Shown piece after piece: positions 17,805-29,045 of a DNA stretch of 64,000 bases. Position numbers and translations under genes: made by a program. The stretch is from Methylosinus sp. H3A (lineage in GTDB: Bacteria; Pseudomonadota; Alphaproteobacteria; Rhizobiales; Beijerinckiaceae). The stretch is taken from positions 4,236,001-4,300,000 of the forward strand of contig NZ_JADNQW010000005.1 of NCBI RefSeq assembly GCF_015709455.1. Reading direction: 5' to 3'. A model generated the notes under the pieces. It did not search any database. It was not told the DNA's origin and worked only from the letters and a program-made list of their open reading frames with translations. Within the stretch, counting starts at the first letter, position 1. Each line of letters opens with the position of its first letter.

Positions 17805-18257
17805 TCACTCTTCCTGAACGGCCACGGCAAGCGCGCGCAATTCACCGACGAGACGCGCCAATCGTTCGGCGCCGAATTTCTCTTCCGCCCGCGTCTGCGC
17901 CGCGCGCCAGAGCGGCAGCGCTTTCGCCAGAGTCGCGCGGCCCTGTTTCGTCAGAGTCACCTCGCGGGTGCGGCGATCCTCGCCCGTCTTCACACGCAAG
18001 AGCCCACGCTTCTCCATCACCGCGAGATTGCGCGCGAGCGCGCTGCGGTCCAGCACGAAAATCTCGGCCAGCTTGCTGACCGTCCATCCTTCCGCGAGCG
18101 AACAGGCGACGAGCAGCGAATATTGCGTCGGCTCGAGATCGAGCCCACCGAGACTCTCCGCATAGAGCTTGCCGATCGCACGCGCCGCGCGGCGCACATT
18201 GGCCACGGCGCAGCTCTGCGCGCAGGCTCTGACTTCGGCCGGATCAGGCTCGCTCAT
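17805..18257 (-). CDS. MarR-family regulator with paired N-terminal cysteines
   Basis: A 150-residue winged-helix regulator: LEPTQYSLLVACSLAEGWTVSKLAEIF, recognition helix LDRSALARNLAVMEKRGLL, wing GEDRRTREVTLT. Cys12 and Cys16 (RACAQSCAVAN) and Cys52 could sense oxidants or electrophiles, as in redox-responsive MarR proteins, but this is only suggestive. It is encoded just upstream of the 4Fe-4S/SCP2 gene in the same direction and probably regulates that unit. Confidence 0.88.
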   Translation of the reverse strand: MSEPDPAEVRACAQSCAVANVRRAARAIGKLYAESLGGLDLEPTQYSLLVACSLAEGWTVSKLAEIFVLDRSALARNLAVMEKRGLLRVKTGEDRRTREVTLTKQGRATLAKALPLWRAAQTRAEEKFGAERLARLVGELRALAVAVQEE

Positions 18258-18331
18258 GAGAAAGATGTATGTGCCTCTATTGCGCCGACGTCAAGCGCCA
18301 GAGCTGGATCGCTTCGCAATGCTGCGATTTT

Positions 18332-19423
18332 TCACGCCACCACTGTCAGCCGCCGCGCGGCGCGGGTGACGCCAGTGTAGAGCCAGCGCGCGCGATGCTC
18401 GCGAAAGGCGAAGGATTCGTCGAACAAAGCGACATCGTCCCATTGCGAGCCCTGCGCCTTATGCACGGTGAGGCAATAGCCGAAATCGAACTCATCCGTA
18501 TCCTTGCGCTGCGCAAAGGGAATCTCGGCGTCGCCTCCTTCGAAGAACTGCGGCAGCACGCCGACGCGCTGGAATTTTCCCGCCGTCTCCTCCGGCTCGA
18601 CCAGCAGGCGCACCTTGCCGCGCCGCAGAGCGCCGGCGCTCTTCACCTTGAACAGCGCGCCATTGAGCAGGCCCTTCTTGCGATTATTGCGCAGGCAGAC
18701 AAGCTTCTCGCCCGATTGCGGCAGCGTGCCGACAAAACCACGCAGCTGCCGCAGCCGATTATTATAGGCGCGGCGCGTGCGATTGAGGCCGACGAGCACC
18801 TGATCGGCGTTGGTGATGAGCGCGGGATCGAGCGCGTCGCGCCGCACCACTTGCGTCTCGCCATAGACGCCGTAATCGAGCCGCCCGCCCTCGCGAATGA
18901 TCATGGAGAGGCGCACGATCGGATTATCCGCGGCCTGCCGATGCACTTCCGTCAGCATCACATCGGGCTCCGATTCGGTGAAATAGCCGCCGCCCTTCAC
19001 CGGCGGCAATTGCGCCGGATCGCCGAGCACCAGCACCTTCTTGCCGAAGGAGAGCAGATCGCGGCCCAATTCCTCGTCGACCATGGAGCATTCGTCGATG
19101 ATGATGAGCTTGGCTTTCGCCGCGTCGCTGTCCTCGTTCAGCTCGAAGGCGGGCTCCTCGGTCTCCGTATCGGTGGCGCGATAGATGAGGCTGTGAATGG
19201 TGCGCGCATCCTTGCACCCCTTGGAGCGCATCACCAACGCCGCCTTGCCGGTGAAAGCGCCGAAGGCGACGTCGCCGTCGACGCTCTCGGCGATATGTTG
19301 CGCAAGCGTCGATTTGCCCGTGCCGGCATAGCCGAACAGACGAAACAGCTGCGCGCGGCCGTCCTTCAGCCATGCGGCGACGGCCGAGAGCGCGCGCTCT
19401 TGTTCATTGGACCAGACGGGCAT
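18332..19423 (-). CDS. RecD-like AAA DNA helicase
   Basis: A 363-residue superfamily 1 helicase of the RecD-like/exonuclease-V-alpha type. Walker A is GYAGTGKSTLAQ, Walker B is IIIDECSMVDEE, and LGDPAQLPPVKGGGYF is motif III. The C-terminal motif (FGYCLTVHKAQGSQWDDV) is the UvrD_C_2 signature. It is shorter than RecD2 (about 700) and lacks the N-terminal HhH region, like the many stand-alone alphaproteobacterial versions. The frame is open to 19678, but the start at MPVWSNEQERAL (19423) fits the helicase N-terminus. Its role is probably in DNA repair or replication-fork processing. Confidence 0.85.
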   Translation of the reverse strand: MPVWSNEQERALSAVAAWLKDGRAQLFRLFGYAGTGKSTLAQHIAESVDGDVAFGAFTGKAALVMRSKGCKDARTIHSLIYRATDTETEEPAFELNEDSDAAKAKLIIIDECSMVDEELGRDLLSFGKKVLVLGDPAQLPPVKGGGYFTESEPDVMLTEVHRQAADNPIVRLSMIIREGGRLDYGVYGETQVVRRDALDPALITNADQVLVGLNRTRRAYNNRLRQLRGFVGTLPQSGEKLVCLRNNRKKGLLNGALFKVKSAGALRRGKVRLLVEPEETAGKFQRVGVLPQFFEGGDAEIPFAQRKDTDEFDFGYCLTVHKAQGSQWDDVALFDESFAFREHRARWLYTGVTRAARRLTVVA

Positions 19424-19595
19424 GGGAAATTTTTCGACTCGATCGATTGTATCGCGGCCAGGATGGCGGAAGCGGCGGAGCGCGGCAAGTGTCAAAACAA
19501 TTCCCGCGCCGAATGGACGCCCGCACCGCCCTTGACAAGCCAGTCCCAGGAAAATCAAATAGCTCAGGTTCAACAAAAATAGATTGAGAGCGGCC

Positions 19596-20123
19596 ATGCG
19601 AAGTCTGTGGTGCGGAATCGCTATGCTTTTTGTGACTCCTCTACACGCTGACCCTGTCGATTTCGACGCGTTCTTCAACGAAGCAGCGAGCTGTCGTCAA
19701 TCACAAGCTTTCGCGACTCTCCATAAAAATATCGGAGATCGCTACGGCAATGACGCAGACTCCAAGAATACGCAAGTAAACCAGTCGGTTCGCGTAAAAA
19801 TTCCTCCCGAGATAAGAGCCGGAGTTGGCAAAGCGCGATCCGTCAACAAGGGCGAATATACGCAGGTCGTGGTGCCGCTGGACGGATTTTGGCGAGGACT
19901 CGAGTTGCAAGAGCTGGAGTTCGCGGTGGGAAATGGAAACGGCGTACAGCAATGGCGGATTCGATTCTCGGAACCGCGTTCCGCGGTGCTGCGCGTTTTC
20001 GGAACCGAAGTTTCGGCGGCGGACCACGCTCTAAAAGCAGACCCGGAGAGCGCTCCCTTTGGTCATTCCGCCAAAATTCCCAAGGGATCCAACGGCGAAA
20101 TTGTTTGTGATTTTTCAACCTGA
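19596..20123 (+). CDS. Secreted hypothetical protein of lower GC content
   Basis: A 175-residue protein starting MRSLWCGIAMLFVTPLHADP, a signal peptide with a likely cleavage after LHA. I recognise no domain. Two Cys remain in the mature protein (AASCRQSQ near the N-terminus, EIVCDFST at the end), which could form a disulfide. Base composition is visibly more AT-rich than the surrounding genes (for example CATAAAAATATCGGAGATC), a sign of transfer or relaxed codon use. It stands alone between a divergent helicase gene and convergent uvrB. A TTG at 19584 is an alternative start. Confidence 0.65.
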   Translation: MRSLWCGIAMLFVTPLHADPVDFDAFFNEAASCRQSQAFATLHKNIGDRYGNDADSKNTQVNQSVRVKIPPEIRAGVGKARSVNKGEYTQVVVPLDGFWRGLELQELEFAVGNGNGVQQWRIRFSEPRSAVLRVFGTEVSAADHALKADPESAPFGHSAKIPKGSNGEIVCDFST

Positions 20124-20180
20124 CCAATAAAGGAGACGAACGAGAGATCGCCTATCTAGGCTTTCCCTTCACCAACTTCG

Positions 20181-22676
<2,496 letters not shown>

Positions 22677-22742
22677 GGCCGCGAATATGACCCCGGACGC
22701 GCGAGGATGGAAGCGGGAAGAGGAGTCCCGACGAAACGGATT

Positions 22743-23255
22743 TCACTCGCCTTCAACGCGGGCGAGCAGCTTGGCGAGCAGACGATCGAGCGTCTTCTGC
22801 TCGTCATCGCTCAGCGCCGCCAGTATCGTCCGCTCGGTCTGGACATGAATCGATAGGGCGTCGTCGATCAGCGACTTGCCTTCGTCGGACAGAGCCACCA
22901 ACGTGCCGCGCCGATCCGTCGGGTGTTTGACGCGCCGGACATGGCCGGCCTTTTCCAGCCGGTCGATGCGCGCGGTCATGCCGCCCGACGAAATCATCGT
23001 CGCCTCATAGAGCGCCGTGGGCGTCAAGGCGTAAGGCGGACCCGATCGGCGCAGCGTCGCCAGGACATCGAACTCGCCATTCTGTAGTCCGAAGCGGACG
23101 AACACAGGGTTGAGCCGGTCGCGGACGATGAGCTGCGCCAACTCGAGCAGCCGGCCCACCGCCTCCATCGGGAATGAATCCAGATCCGGCCGTTCGCTCC
23201 GCCATTGGCGGGCGGCGATCGCCGCGCGGTCCTCTGACCTATCGGCATTCGACAT
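22743..23255 (-). CDS. MarR-family regulator divergent from an MFS transporter
   Basis: A 170-residue regulator: LNPVFVRFGLQNGEFDVLATLRR, recognition helix ISSGGMTARIDRLEKAGHV, wing HPTDRRGTLVALSDEG. The frame is open upstream, but the ATG at 23255 (MSNADRSEDRAAI) lies just inside the divergent promoter region and fits the family length. An 18-bp palindrome (23260-23277) almost abuts this ATG, so it should repress itself and probably the divergent transporter gene. Confidence 0.88.
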   Translation of the reverse strand: MSNADRSEDRAAIAARQWRSERPDLDSFPMEAVGRLLELAQLIVRDRLNPVFVRFGLQNGEFDVLATLRRSGPPYALTPTALYEATMISSGGMTARIDRLEKAGHVRRVKHPTDRRGTLVALSDEGKSLIDDALSIHVQTERTILAALSDDEQKTLDRLLAKLLARVEGE

Positions 23256-23259
23256 GATA

Positions 23260-23277
23260 TATCTCGATATCAAGATA
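23260..23277. promoter_or_regulatory. MarR-type palindromic operator
   Basis: TATCTCGATATCAAGATA is an 18-bp inverted repeat centred on GATATC with one imperfect pair. It lies in the 99-bp gap between the marR start (23255) and the MFS start (23355). Its position and dyad form fit a dimeric MarR operator. Confidence 0.68.
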
Positions 23278-23354
23278 CTTTGTGCAAAGATAGTAGCGGT
23301 CCGGCGATCGGATGGCAATCGCCTTCGACCCCGGGCTTTCGACGGAGAAATCTC

Positions 23355-24575
23355 ATGACTACACAATTAGATGACGCCCTGGACCCGCGTCCGTCCCATC
23401 CGGCGAGCGCGGTCGGCAATGGCCTGATCCTGACCGCGATCATCCTGCTCGCGCTCAATCTCCGCCCGGTCATTGCAGGACTGGGACCACTGCTCGATCT
23501 CATCGAAAGCTCCACCGGGCTGACTTCGGCCGAAGCGGGGCTTCTCACCACGCTGCCTGTTTTTCTCCTGGGGCTCGGCGCCTTCGCCGGCGGGCGCCTG
23601 CGGCGGCGCTTCGGAACGAAGCGCATCATTGCTCTGGGAATAGCGACGATCGCTCTGGCCTGCGCGAGCCGGGCGGTTTGGAACGACGCATCCGGAATGT
23701 TGTCGACGGCCGCCGGCGCCGGATTGGGCGTCGCCGTCATCCAGGCGCTTCTGCCCGGCGTCATCAAGGAGCGCTTCGGCGCCGGCGTCGGGCGCGCCAT
23801 GGGACTCTACACCACCGCCATAATGGGCGGCGCCGCACTTGCCGCGGCGTCGGCGCCCGGACTGGCGAGAGCGCTCGACTGGCCCGGCGCCCTCGCGGTC
23901 TGGGCGCTTCCGGCCGTTGTCGCGACGATCGGCTGGCTGGCGCTGCCGCTCGCGTCACGAACGACCGAGGCGACGCCCGATGACATACACGATCCGCTCT
24001 GGCGCAAGGGCCGCGCCTGGACATTGATGTTGTTCTTCGGGATCGGCACCGGCGCTTACACGCTGGTTCTCGCCTGGCTGCCGCCCTATTACATGAGCCT
24101 CGGCCAGAGCCGCGAGATGAGCGGCTATCTGCTCGCCGCCGTCACCGTTGCGGAGGTCGTGGCGGGTCTCGGCGTTTCCGCCGTCATCGGCCGCTTTCCC
24201 GATCGCCGCGCGCCGCTCGTCGCCGTGCTGCTCTGCATATTCGCAGGCCTCGTCTGTCTCGTCGCCTCGCCGCTGTCTCTGGCGACGCCGGCCGCGCTGC
24301 TGCTCGGACTCGGCATTGGCGCATTGTTTCCGCTGTCGCTGATCGTCACGCTGGATCATGTCGACGATCCCGTCCGCGCCGGCGAACTAGCGGCCTTCGT
24401 CCAAGGCGGCGGCTATATCGTCGCGAGCCTCGCGCCGTTTCTCGCAGGCGCGATAAGGGATCGCTTTGCCGATCTTTCCGGAGCCTGGGAAGCGATGGCG
24501 GTCGCGATTCTTCTCTCGATCGCGATCGCCAGCCGGTTCTCGCCGGGCGACTACCGGCGACTATCCCGCGATTGA
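23355..24575 (+). CDS. MFS transporter, CynX/NimT family
   Basis: A 406-residue permease with about 12 hydrophobic segments. ALNLRPVIAGLGPLLD in the first helix and the segment around GLGIGALFPLSLIVTLDHV in the C-terminal half are typical of the CynX/NimT (cyanate / 2-nitroimidazole) group. Most members are drug or small-anion transporters of unknown substrate. The ATG at 23355 has GGAGAAA in front of it; an upstream ATG at 23280 would overlap the regulatory region. Divergent from the MarR gene and probably under its control, which suggests an efflux function for a compound that also binds the regulator. Confidence 0.86.
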   Translation: MTTQLDDALDPRPSHPASAVGNGLILTAIILLALNLRPVIAGLGPLLDLIESSTGLTSAEAGLLTTLPVFLLGLGAFAGGRLRRRFGTKRIIALGIATIALACASRAVWNDASGMLSTAAGAGLGVAVIQALLPGVIKERFGAGVGRAMGLYTTAIMGGAALAAASAPGLARALDWPGALAVWALPAVVATIGWLALPLASRTTEATPDDIHDPLWRKGRAWTLMLFFGIGTGAYTLVLAWLPPYYMSLGQSREMSGYLLAAVTVAEVVAGLGVSAVIGRFPDRRAPLVAVLLCIFAGLVCLVASPLSLATPAALLLGLGIGALFPLSLIVTLDHVDDPVRAGELAAFVQGGGYIVASLAPFLAGAIRDRFADLSGAWEAMAVAILLSIAIASRFSPGDYRRLSRD

Positions 24576-24601
24576 GCGCGTCGCCGCGCATCCTCGCGGG
24601 C

Positions 24602-26560
24602 TCAGACCTGTTCGGGCTCGCGCTGCGCCTCGCCGCCGCCGGCGCGTCGCAGTGCCTCCTCGACTTCGTCGGCCTGACGCTGACGACGCCACAAAGCGGC
24701 ATAGGCGCCGCCCTTCTCCAACAAGCCGCGATGCGTGCCGCGCTCCACGATGCGGCCGCGATCCAGAAACAGTATTTCATCCGCATCGACCACGGTCGAC
24801 AGACGATGCGCGATGACGATCGTCGTGCGCCCGCGCGAGACTCGCGTCAGCGCCTCCTGAATTTCATGCTCGGTGAAACTGTCGAGCGCCGAGGTCGCCT
24901 CGTCGAGAATGAGCAGCGGCGGCCCTTTCAAGATCGTGCGCGCAATGGCGACGCGCTGCTTCTCGCCGCCCGAGAGCTTCAGACCGCGCTCGCCGACCTG
25001 CGCCTCATAGCCGTCCGGAAGCGATCGGATGAAGCTGTCGATCTGCGCCAGCTGCGCCGCCTCGCGCACCTCCTCCATGCTCGCATCCCAGCGGCCATAG
25101 CGAATATTATAGGCGATGGTGTCGTTGAACAGCACCGTATCCTGCGGCACCATGCCGATCGCCTCGCGCAGCGAGCGCTGCGTCACCGCAGAAATATCTT
25201 GCCCGTCTATCGTGATGCGGCCGGATTGCGGCTCGTAGAAGCGGAACATGAGACGCGAGATCGTCGACTTTCCCGCCCCCGAAGGGCCCACGATCGCAAT
25301 CGTCGCGCCAGGCTCGGCGACGAAGCTCACGCCCTGCAGAATCGGCCGCTTGCGGTCATAGGCGAAGACGACGTCGTCGAAGACGACGCGCCCATCCAAA
25401 ATCTCGAGGTCGCGCGCGTCCGGCCGATCGGCGATCTCCGGCTGCTGCGACAAAATGGCGAACATTTTTTCGATATCGACGATCGCCTGCCGCGTCTCGC
25501 GATAGAGCGTGCCCATGAAGTTGAGCGGCTGATAGAGCTGGATCATCATGGCGTTCACCAGCACGAAATCGCCGACGCTGTTGCGCCCGCTGCGCACCCC
25601 CTGCACGCACAGGATCATGATGACCGCGAGGCCGACCGTATAAATCACCGCTTGCCCGGCGTTCAGCAGCGCGAGCGATATATAGGAGCGTATGCTGGCG
25701 TTCTCATAGATCGCCATGGATTTGTCATAGCGCTCCGCCTCGCGCCGTTCGGCGACGAAATATTTCACCGTCTCATAGTTCAAGAGGCTGTCGATCGCCT
25801 TCACATTGGCGTCGACGTCGCTCTCGTTCATCGAGCGGCGGATGGCGATGCGCCAATTGGTGGCGATCAGCGTGTAGAGCAGAAAAGCGGCGATCGTCAG
25901 CGCCGCGACGAGCGCATAATCCCAGTCGAATTGCACGACGAGCACGCCGACGACGAGCGCGAACTCGACGATGGTCGGAACAGCCGTCGACATGACGAGC
26001 CGCGTGAGCGTCTCTATGCCGTCGCGGCCGCGCTCCAGCACGCGGGTCAGGCCGCCCGTCTTACGGCCGATGTGAAAGCGCAGCGACAATTGATGCATAT
26101 GCACGAAGACGTGATTGGCGAGCCGCCGCACCGCATGCATGGCGACAGCGGCGAATAGGGCGTCGCGCGCCTGCGTCAAGAGCGCATAGACCGCCCGCAG
26201 CACGCCATAGAGGATGGTGAAGCCGACCGCGCCGCCGAGGATCGTCGAGACGGCCGCGTCGGCCGTCAGGCTGTCCGCCGCCCATTTGAAGGCGAATGGA
26301 ACGGCCATATTCACCAATTTACCGACAATGAGCAGAGCGAGCGCGATGAGGACGCGTCGCTCGAGGTCGCGCCGCCCTTTCGGCCATATATAGGGCCAGA
26401 GGTTGCGAATGGTCCCGATGACGGACTCCCGGCCGCTAGGCTTTTCGAGCTCCTCTACCACCCCATGTATCGAGACCTGCGCCAAAGCCTGCTCTTCTTC
26501 TCCGTCGACCTGTCGCATCATCCTTTTCCAGTCCTTGCCATGGAGGCGCCGAAATGACAT
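24602..26560 (-). CDS. Atm1/ABCB7-type ABC exporter (fused membrane and ATPase domains)
   Basis: A 652-residue half-transporter. About six membrane helices (about 70-340) are followed by an ATPase domain with GPSGAGKST, LSGGEKQR and LLILDEATSALD. The segment LLNYETVKYFVAERREAERYD is characteristic of the Atm1/HMT1 group, which in bacteria exports glutathione conjugates or glutathione-metal complexes (for example NaAtm1). The ATG at 26560 is used; MMRQVDGEEEQ at 26521 is an alternative. It converges with the MFS gene (26-bp gap) and is divergent from the LOG gene. Confidence 0.92.
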   Translation of the reverse strand: MSFRRLHGKDWKRMMRQVDGEEEQALAQVSIHGVVEELEKPSGRESVIGTIRNLWPYIWPKGRRDLERRVLIALALLIVGKLVNMAVPFAFKWAADSLTADAAVSTILGGAVGFTILYGVLRAVYALLTQARDALFAAVAMHAVRRLANHVFVHMHQLSLRFHIGRKTGGLTRVLERGRDGIETLTRLVMSTAVPTIVEFALVVGVLVVQFDWDYALVAALTIAAFLLYTLIATNWRIAIRRSMNESDVDANVKAIDSLLNYETVKYFVAERREAERYDKSMAIYENASIRSYISLALLNAGQAVIYTVGLAVIMILCVQGVRSGRNSVGDFVLVNAMMIQLYQPLNFMGTLYRETRQAIVDIEKMFAILSQQPEIADRPDARDLEILDGRVVFDDVVFAYDRKRPILQGVSFVAEPGATIAIVGPSGAGKSTISRLMFRFYEPQSGRITIDGQDISAVTQRSLREAIGMVPQDTVLFNDTIAYNIRYGRWDASMEEVREAAQLAQIDSFIRSLPDGYEAQVGERGLKLSGGEKQRVAIARTILKGPPLLILDEATSALDSFTEHEIQEALTRVSRGRTTIVIAHRLSTVVDADEILFLDRGRIVERGTHRGLLEKGGAYAALWRRQRQADEVEEALRRAGGGEAQREPEQV

Positions 26561-26661
26561 CTGGATTTCATATAGGTGGTTTGGAGCGCCAACGCACGAG
26601 CGCTCCGCTCACGCCGCCGGCGTCGGGCGGCCTTGACGCGGGTGCTCGGGCGGGCCATCAA

Positions 26662-27273
26662 ATGAAAATGAGCGATATTCGAAAAATCGAACGCGTCTGC
26701 GTCTATTGCGGCTCCTCGACCGGCGACGATCCCGTCTTCGTCCACGCCGCGGAAGCACTCGGCGCCGCGCTCGCGCGCGAGGGAATCGAGCTCGTCTTCG
26801 GCGGCGGCTCTTGCGGCCTGATGGGCGCCGTCGCCCAGGCCGCGCTCGCGCAGGGCGGCAAGGTCACCGGAATCATTCCGAGCTTTCTCGACGAGCGCGA
26901 GATCGCCCTCTCCTCGGTCACCGATCTTCAAGTCGTGCCGGACATGCATACGCGCAAGCGTCTGATGTTCGAGAAGTCGGACGCTTTCGTGGCGCTTCCC
27001 GGCGGCATCGGCACGCTCGAGGAGCTGACCGAGCAATTGACCTGGATTCAGCTCGGCCGCCACAGCAAGCCGCTCGTCATCGCCGACATAGGCGGCTTCT
27101 GGAAGCCGCTTTTGTCGCTGTTCGCGCATATGCATAACGCCGGCTTCATCCGCCCGGGCTATGAGGTGCGCTATATGGTCGCCGAGCGCATAGAGGATGT
27201 GATCCCCATGCTGCGCGCGACACGCGTCGCCAAGAGCGAAGGCGACGAGAAAGCCATTGAGCAGCATTTTTGA
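26662..27273 (+). CDS. LOG-family protein (TIGR00730; nucleoside 5'-monophosphate phosphoribohydrolase)
   Basis: A 203-residue Rossmann-fold protein with the LOG signature: PGGIGTLEELTEQLTW and the catalytic Arg region MHTRKRLMFEKSDAF. Plant LOG enzymes release free cytokinin from its riboside monophosphate; bacterial homologues cleave AMP and related nucleotides. VCVYCGSSTGDDPVF is the usual N-terminus and supports a start at 26662 (MKMSDIRKIERV) or 26668. The frame is open further upstream but without family similarity. Transcription runs into the inverted-repeat element at 27287-27440. Confidence 0.9.
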   Translation: MKMSDIRKIERVCVYCGSSTGDDPVFVHAAEALGAALAREGIELVFGGGSCGLMGAVAQAALAQGGKVTGIIPSFLDEREIALSSVTDLQVVPDMHTRKRLMFEKSDAFVALPGGIGTLEELTEQLTWIQLGRHSKPLVIADIGGFWKPLLSLFAHMHNAGFIRPGYEVRYMVAERIEDVIPMLRATRVAKSEGDEKAIEQHF

Positions 27274-27286
27274 ATGCAGCGCGCTT

Positions 27287-27440
27287 CCTTCTCCCATGAA
27301 ATGGGACAAGGTGGCCCGACGAAGTCGGGTCGGATGAGGGCTGCTGCGGTTCGCGGAAATTCATTGAGCTTTTCGCTACGGCGCCGGCCCTCATCCGACC
27401 TCGCTTCGCGAGGCCACCTTCTCCCGCGAGCGGGAGAAGG
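27287..27440. repeat. Long imperfect inverted-repeat intergenic element, copy A
   Basis: Left arm 27287-27340 begins CCTTCTCCC and ends CGGATGAGGG. Right arm 27388-27440 begins CCCTCATCCG and ends CGGGAGAAGG. The arms are near reverse complements with a centre of about 47 bases. It lies between the convergent LOG and cimA genes, where its RNA hairpin could end transcription from both sides. Its outer sequence recurs at 29719-29742 and in diverged form at 38381-38510. Confidence 0.8.
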
Positions 27441-27449
27441 AAAGAACGG

Positions 27450-29045
27450 CTAGACCGCGCCGGACCTCACCAGCTTATAGACGATGGCGTCGACCAGCGC
27501 CTCGAAAGACGCGTCGACGACATTGGGCGAGACGCCCACGGTCGACCAGATATCGCCTTTGGCGTCCGCGCATTCGACGAGCACGCGCGTCACCGCATCG
27601 GTGCCGCCCTGGAACACGCGCACGCGATAGTCGACGAGCCGCACATCCTCGATGAAGGATTGATATTTGCCGAGATCCTTGCGCAGAGCGACGTCCAGCG
27701 CATTGATCGGGCCATTGCCTTCGGCGGCGGAGATCGTCGAACGACCGTCGATGCGCAGCTTGACGATCGCCTCCGCGCCCGCCTCCTCGACGCCGAGATT
27801 GGCGCCGAAGCGACGATCGACGGCCACGCTGTAGCGTTCGATATCGAAATAATGCGGAACCTCGCCGAGCACGCGCTTGGCGAGCAGATAGAAGGATGCG
27901 TCGGCGCCTTCATAGGCGTAGCCTTGCGCCTCCTTCTCCTTCACCTCGTCGAGCAGGCGCGTGAGGCGCGGATCGTCCTTCGACAAAGCGATTCCGAGAC
28001 GCGCGAGCTCGGCGACGATATTGGACTTGCCCGCCTGATCCGACACCAGCACGCGGCGCTGATTGCCGACGCTCTCCGGCGGCACATGCTCATAGGTGCG
28101 CGGATCGGTCAGCACAGCGGAAGCGTGAATGCCCGCCTTGGTGGCGAAGGCGCTGGCGCCGACATAAGGCGCGTGCCGGTCGGGCGCGCGATTGAGCAGC
28201 TCGTCGAGCGCATGGCTCGTGCGCGTCAGATGCGTGAGGCTGTCGCGCGTCACGCCGATCTCGAAGCGATCCGAGAACTCGCTCTTGAGCAGCAGCGTGC
28301 CGATGAGCGTCGTGAGATTGGCGTTGCCACAGCGCTCGCCGAGGCCATTCAAAGCGCCCTGAATCTGCCGCGCGCCGCCGCGCACCGCGGCGAGCGAGAC
28401 GGCGACCGCCTGCCCCGTATCATCGTGAGCGTGAATGCCGAGCTTCTCGCCGGGAATGACGCGCGCGACCTCGGAGACGATGCGCTCCACCTCATGCGGC
28501 TGCGAGCCGCCATTGGTGTCGCACAGCACGATCCATCTCGCGCCGGCCTCATGCGCGGCATTGGCGCAGGCCAGCGCATAATCGCGATTGTCCTTATAGC
28601 CGTCGAAGAAATGTTCGCAATCGACGAGCGCTTCCTTGCCGCGCGCGACGGCTGCGGCGACCGATTGCCGAATGCCGTCGAGATTGTCCTCGAGCGTCGA
28701 GCGCAGCGCGACGCGCACCTGATAATCCCAGGCCTTCGCGACGAAGGTCACGCAATCGCAATCGGCGTCGAGCAGCGCGGCGACGCCGGGGTCGTTGGAC
28801 GCCGAGCGGCCTTGTCGCCGCGTCATGCCGAAGGCGGCGAAGCGCGCCTTCAATCGCGGGCGCGTCGCGAAGAATTCCGTGTCGAGCGGATTGGCGCCCG
28901 GATAGCCGCCCTCGATGTAATCGAGGCCGAGCTCGTCGAGCAGACCGGCGATCTGGCGCTTGTCGTCGAGCGAAAAATCGACGCCTGTCGTCTGTGCGCC
29001 GTCGCGCAGCGTGGTGTCGAAGAGCGTCAGCCTCTCCCGTGTCAT
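27450..29045 (-). CDS. cimA: Citramalate synthase
   Basis: A 531-residue LeuA-like enzyme that condenses acetyl-CoA and pyruvate to (R)-citramalate, the threonine-independent entry to isoleucine. The HMGL-type barrel starts LFDTTLRDGAQTTGVDFSL. GGYPGANPLDTEFF is typical of CimA as opposed to LeuA, and GIHAHDDTGQAVA supplies metal-binding His residues. The C-terminal regulatory domain (YQSFIEDVRLVDYRVRVFQGGTDAVTRVLVE) is of the LeuA allosteric type. Its ATG overlaps the stop of the GNAT gene by four bases. It is the last gene of the cysS-side minus-strand run. Confidence 0.93.
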   Translation of the reverse strand: MTRERLTLFDTTLRDGAQTTGVDFSLDDKRQIAGLLDELGLDYIEGGYPGANPLDTEFFATRPRLKARFAAFGMTRRQGRSASNDPGVAALLDADCDCVTFVAKAWDYQVRVALRSTLEDNLDGIRQSVAAAVARGKEALVDCEHFFDGYKDNRDYALACANAAHEAGARWIVLCDTNGGSQPHEVERIVSEVARVIPGEKLGIHAHDDTGQAVAVSLAAVRGGARQIQGALNGLGERCGNANLTTLIGTLLLKSEFSDRFEIGVTRDSLTHLTRTSHALDELLNRAPDRHAPYVGASAFATKAGIHASAVLTDPRTYEHVPPESVGNQRRVLVSDQAGKSNIVAELARLGIALSKDDPRLTRLLDEVKEKEAQGYAYEGADASFYLLAKRVLGEVPHYFDIERYSVAVDRRFGANLGVEEAGAEAIVKLRIDGRSTISAAEGNGPINALDVALRKDLGKYQSFIEDVRLVDYRVRVFQGGTDAVTRVLVECADAKGDIWSTVGVSPNVVDASFEALVDAIVYKLVRSGAV

